This document shows, one piece after another, positions 62,522 to 64,000 of a stretch of 64,000 nt of DNA. Each line of letters opens with the position of its first letter. Position 1 is the first letter of the stretch. Both the position numbers and the translations under genes were made by a program. The notes under the pieces are model-generated. The model saw only the letters and a list, made by a program, of their open reading frames with translations, was not told the origin of the DNA and did not search any database. Source of the stretch: an uncultured Rhodospirillales bacterium (lineage in GTDB: Bacteria > Pseudomonadota > Alphaproteobacteria > RF32 > CAG-239); the NCBI GenBank assembly GCA_902763185.1, contig CACWQT010000008.1, forward strand, positions 1-64,000. Reading direction: 5' to 3'.

Positions 62522-64000
62522 TTAAATATCAAACGAGAGATTGTCAAAGCTCTCCAGAGGAACAACCTTGTCCTCGCCGATATTAAAGGTGACTTTCACT
62601 TTGTCGCCGGTTTTCGTCCACTTCATCTCGGGGAAGTTGGAGCTTTTACCTGTGAACTCAAAACCTTGCTTTTCGTTCAATAGAATATAGTAACTTCCTT
62701 CCTCTAAGACAATACCGCGGACGGTGGCATCAAGGGAGACAGCTTCAACTTTGCTGTCAGTCATGCCGTCAAGTTTTAAGGCCTTCAGCATATCCTGATA
62801 TTTCCGAAGCGCCTCGCTTTTCAGCTTGTCGCAGCCCACAGCCGAGCGGTTGTTGGACGATACGAAGCAGTAGCCCTGCACGTTGCCGCTCACATCCTTA
62901 TAGACCATAAAATAGGTCGGGATACCGCGGACGTTATAAAGCACAGGGAACGTTGCCTTATAGCTTGCGGCAGAAGCTGTCTCCTGACCGTCGGCAATCT
63001 CGCGGGCGGCATCTTCGTTAAACCCCGGAAGCGCGTTCCGGTAGAACTTTGCCTCCTTAGTGCGTGTATCAACGAGCATAAAACCATTGGTGCCGGCGTC
63101 GCTTGCTGCGGACTTAATACCTGTATACCAGTAGCTCTTGCCGTGGCTATACACCAAGGTCATACCGGGGGTAGGTGCCATCACACCATCTTGTCTGGCA
63201 AACCAGCAGGCGTTGAGGTAGCCCTTCTGATATTCTCCCCAGTGCTTAATCTGCTCGCGGATGAAATCTTTGGGCTGAATCCTGTCTACCCACTCCGGCG
63301 CATCAGCAATGGTATAAGCCTTGATTTCACCGGTCTCGGCGTTAACCAAAATCGGCCCTTCCGATTCCTCACCGCAGAAACCGATGGTCTGCTCGTAGGA
63401 TGAAAGCACCCAGTAAGGCTGACCGTTCGGGTCAATCTCAAACGAGTGATCATTAAGGCCCTTGTGAAGATATCCGCCGATAACCTTGATGTGGCGCTCC
63501 ACATCATCGTTGAACCACGCACTCTCCAAGTATTTAAGAGCCAATGGACGACCATTCACCTCAGTTACAAGGTAGCGTTTGTCGCTATTGGTCGCATCAA
63601 TAATGACGTAGCCCGGCGTCGTGCCGTTGGCAAGGTATTTGAAGATACTGGTGTGTTCCAGAGGGGCAACCCAGATAGGTGCATCCTTAAACGAAAGTTT
63701 CTTGCCACCGTTGATGGTAAATGTACCGGTAAAAATTTGTAATGTAGGATTACCGATTTGGGTTTTAGAGCCTAAACCGGCATCATTACCGAGCACGTCG
63801 TCGCCGACCTTCTTAGCCAGTTCCAGATCTACCGTGATGACCTTATCAATATCAACTGCAGCAATGTTTCGGCTAAAGGTTGTATCAGCAACCTCTACTA
63901 CGTCAAGGCGCTTCACATACTTTTCAGGATTCCATACTTCTGCGCTTTGGAACCACGCGAAGATGGGAGCAATGAGGGTGATGATTAAGGGCAGAGCACG
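62522..64000 (-). CDS. Large protein of unknown function (5' end outside window)
   Basis: The frame runs open through the right edge, so the N-terminus is missing; at least 492 residues are visible. An internal GTG at 63916 is not the start, as the frame reads on upstream. A hydrophobic segment (PLIITLIAPIFAW) near the edge is followed by a large extracytoplasmic domain with repeated beta-rich units (APIWVAPLEHTSIFKYL, PYWVLSSYE, YFMVYKDVSG) and a C-terminal OB-like domain. Visibly more GC-rich than the average. No family recognised. Confidence 0.75.
   Translation of the reverse strand, partial: RALPLIITLIAPIFAWFQSAEVWNPEKYVKRLDVVEVADTTFSRNIAAVDIDKVITVDLELAKKVGDDVLGNDAGLGSKTQIGNPTLQIFTGTFTINGGKKLSFKDAPIWVAPLEHTSIFKYLANGTTPGYVIIDATNSDKRYLVTEVNGRPLALKYLESAWFNDDVERHIKVIGGYLHKGLNDHSFEIDPNGQPYWVLSSYEQTIGFCGEESEGPILVNAETGEIKAYTIADAPEWVDRIQPKDFIREQIKHWGEYQKGYLNACWFARQDGVMAPTPGMTLVYSHGKSYWYTGIKSAASDAGTNGFMLVDTRTKEAKFYRNALPGFNEDAAREIADGQETASAASYKATFPVLYNVRGIPTYFMVYKDVSGNVQGYCFVSSNNRSAVGCDKLKSEALRKYQDMLKALKLDGMTDSKVEAVSLDATVRGIVLEEGSYYILLNEKQGFEFTGKSSNFPEMKWTKTGDKVKVTFNIGEDKVVPLESFDNLSFDI

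Overview
The window reads as chromosome of an AT-rich alphaproteobacterium that lives without oxygen, probably an uncultured host- or gut-associated lineage (inference). Three things point to Alphaproteobacteria: an F1-only ATP synthase operon in the order delta-alpha-gamma-beta-epsilon with no Fo genes beside it; a ChpT-type histidine phosphotransferase next to priA; and a lexA promoter carrying a direct-repeat GAAC-N7-GAAC operator. HydG and a rubredoxin-first (reverse) rubrerythrin point to an anaerobic life. Nothing in the window fixes the genus.

Layout. 1-5.3 kb: a likely integrative island beside tRNA-Gly(CCC), with a tyrosine integrase and very AT-rich family 2 glycosyltransferases built from near-identical modules. 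5.3-11 kb: His-rich lipoprotein, RNase HI, FadL-type porin, membrane protein, flavodoxin, tRNA-Lys(CTT) and cca. 11-19.5 kb: a 1122-residue exported YwqK/MORN-like protein, nitroreductase, a eukaryotic-type phosphomannomutase with a C26-type amidotransferase, and unrecognised genes. 19.8-27.8 kb: a leftward run of M48 protease, exported glycosyltransferase-like protein, membrane glycosyltransferase, PfkB-like protein and a four-gene Mla/Pqi lipid-transport set. 27.9-30.7 kb: a very unusual ABC protein. 30.8-35.8 kb: atpHAGDC. 36-40.5 kb: periplasmic protein, chpT, priA. 40.6-46.1 kb: trmFO, two squalene/phytoene-synthase-like genes, an outer-membrane protein and a GtrII-like protein. 46.4-57.4 kb: M16 protease, elbB, hydG, acetyltransferase, a modular-repeat protein, proS, a thioredoxin-fold lipoprotein and rubrerythrin. 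57.5-64 kb: a second exported glycosyltransferase-like protein, an esterase, lexA-mtnN, a DUF805 protein with a histone-H1-like tail, and a truncated unknown gene.

Envelope biogenesis dominates: Mla-type lipid transport, FadL, BepA-like protease, isoprenoid synthase homologues and several glycosyltransferases. The most unusual features are a family of structured elements placed directly after stop codons (at 14.4, 46.1, 48.5 and 56.7 kb), whose inner hairpin sequence changes while its pairing is kept; a protein with alternating ABABA modules; and an ABC protein with long N- and C-terminal extensions.

Limits: no homology search, structure prediction or composition count was run. Family names come from recognising motifs, and GC and codon remarks are by eye.
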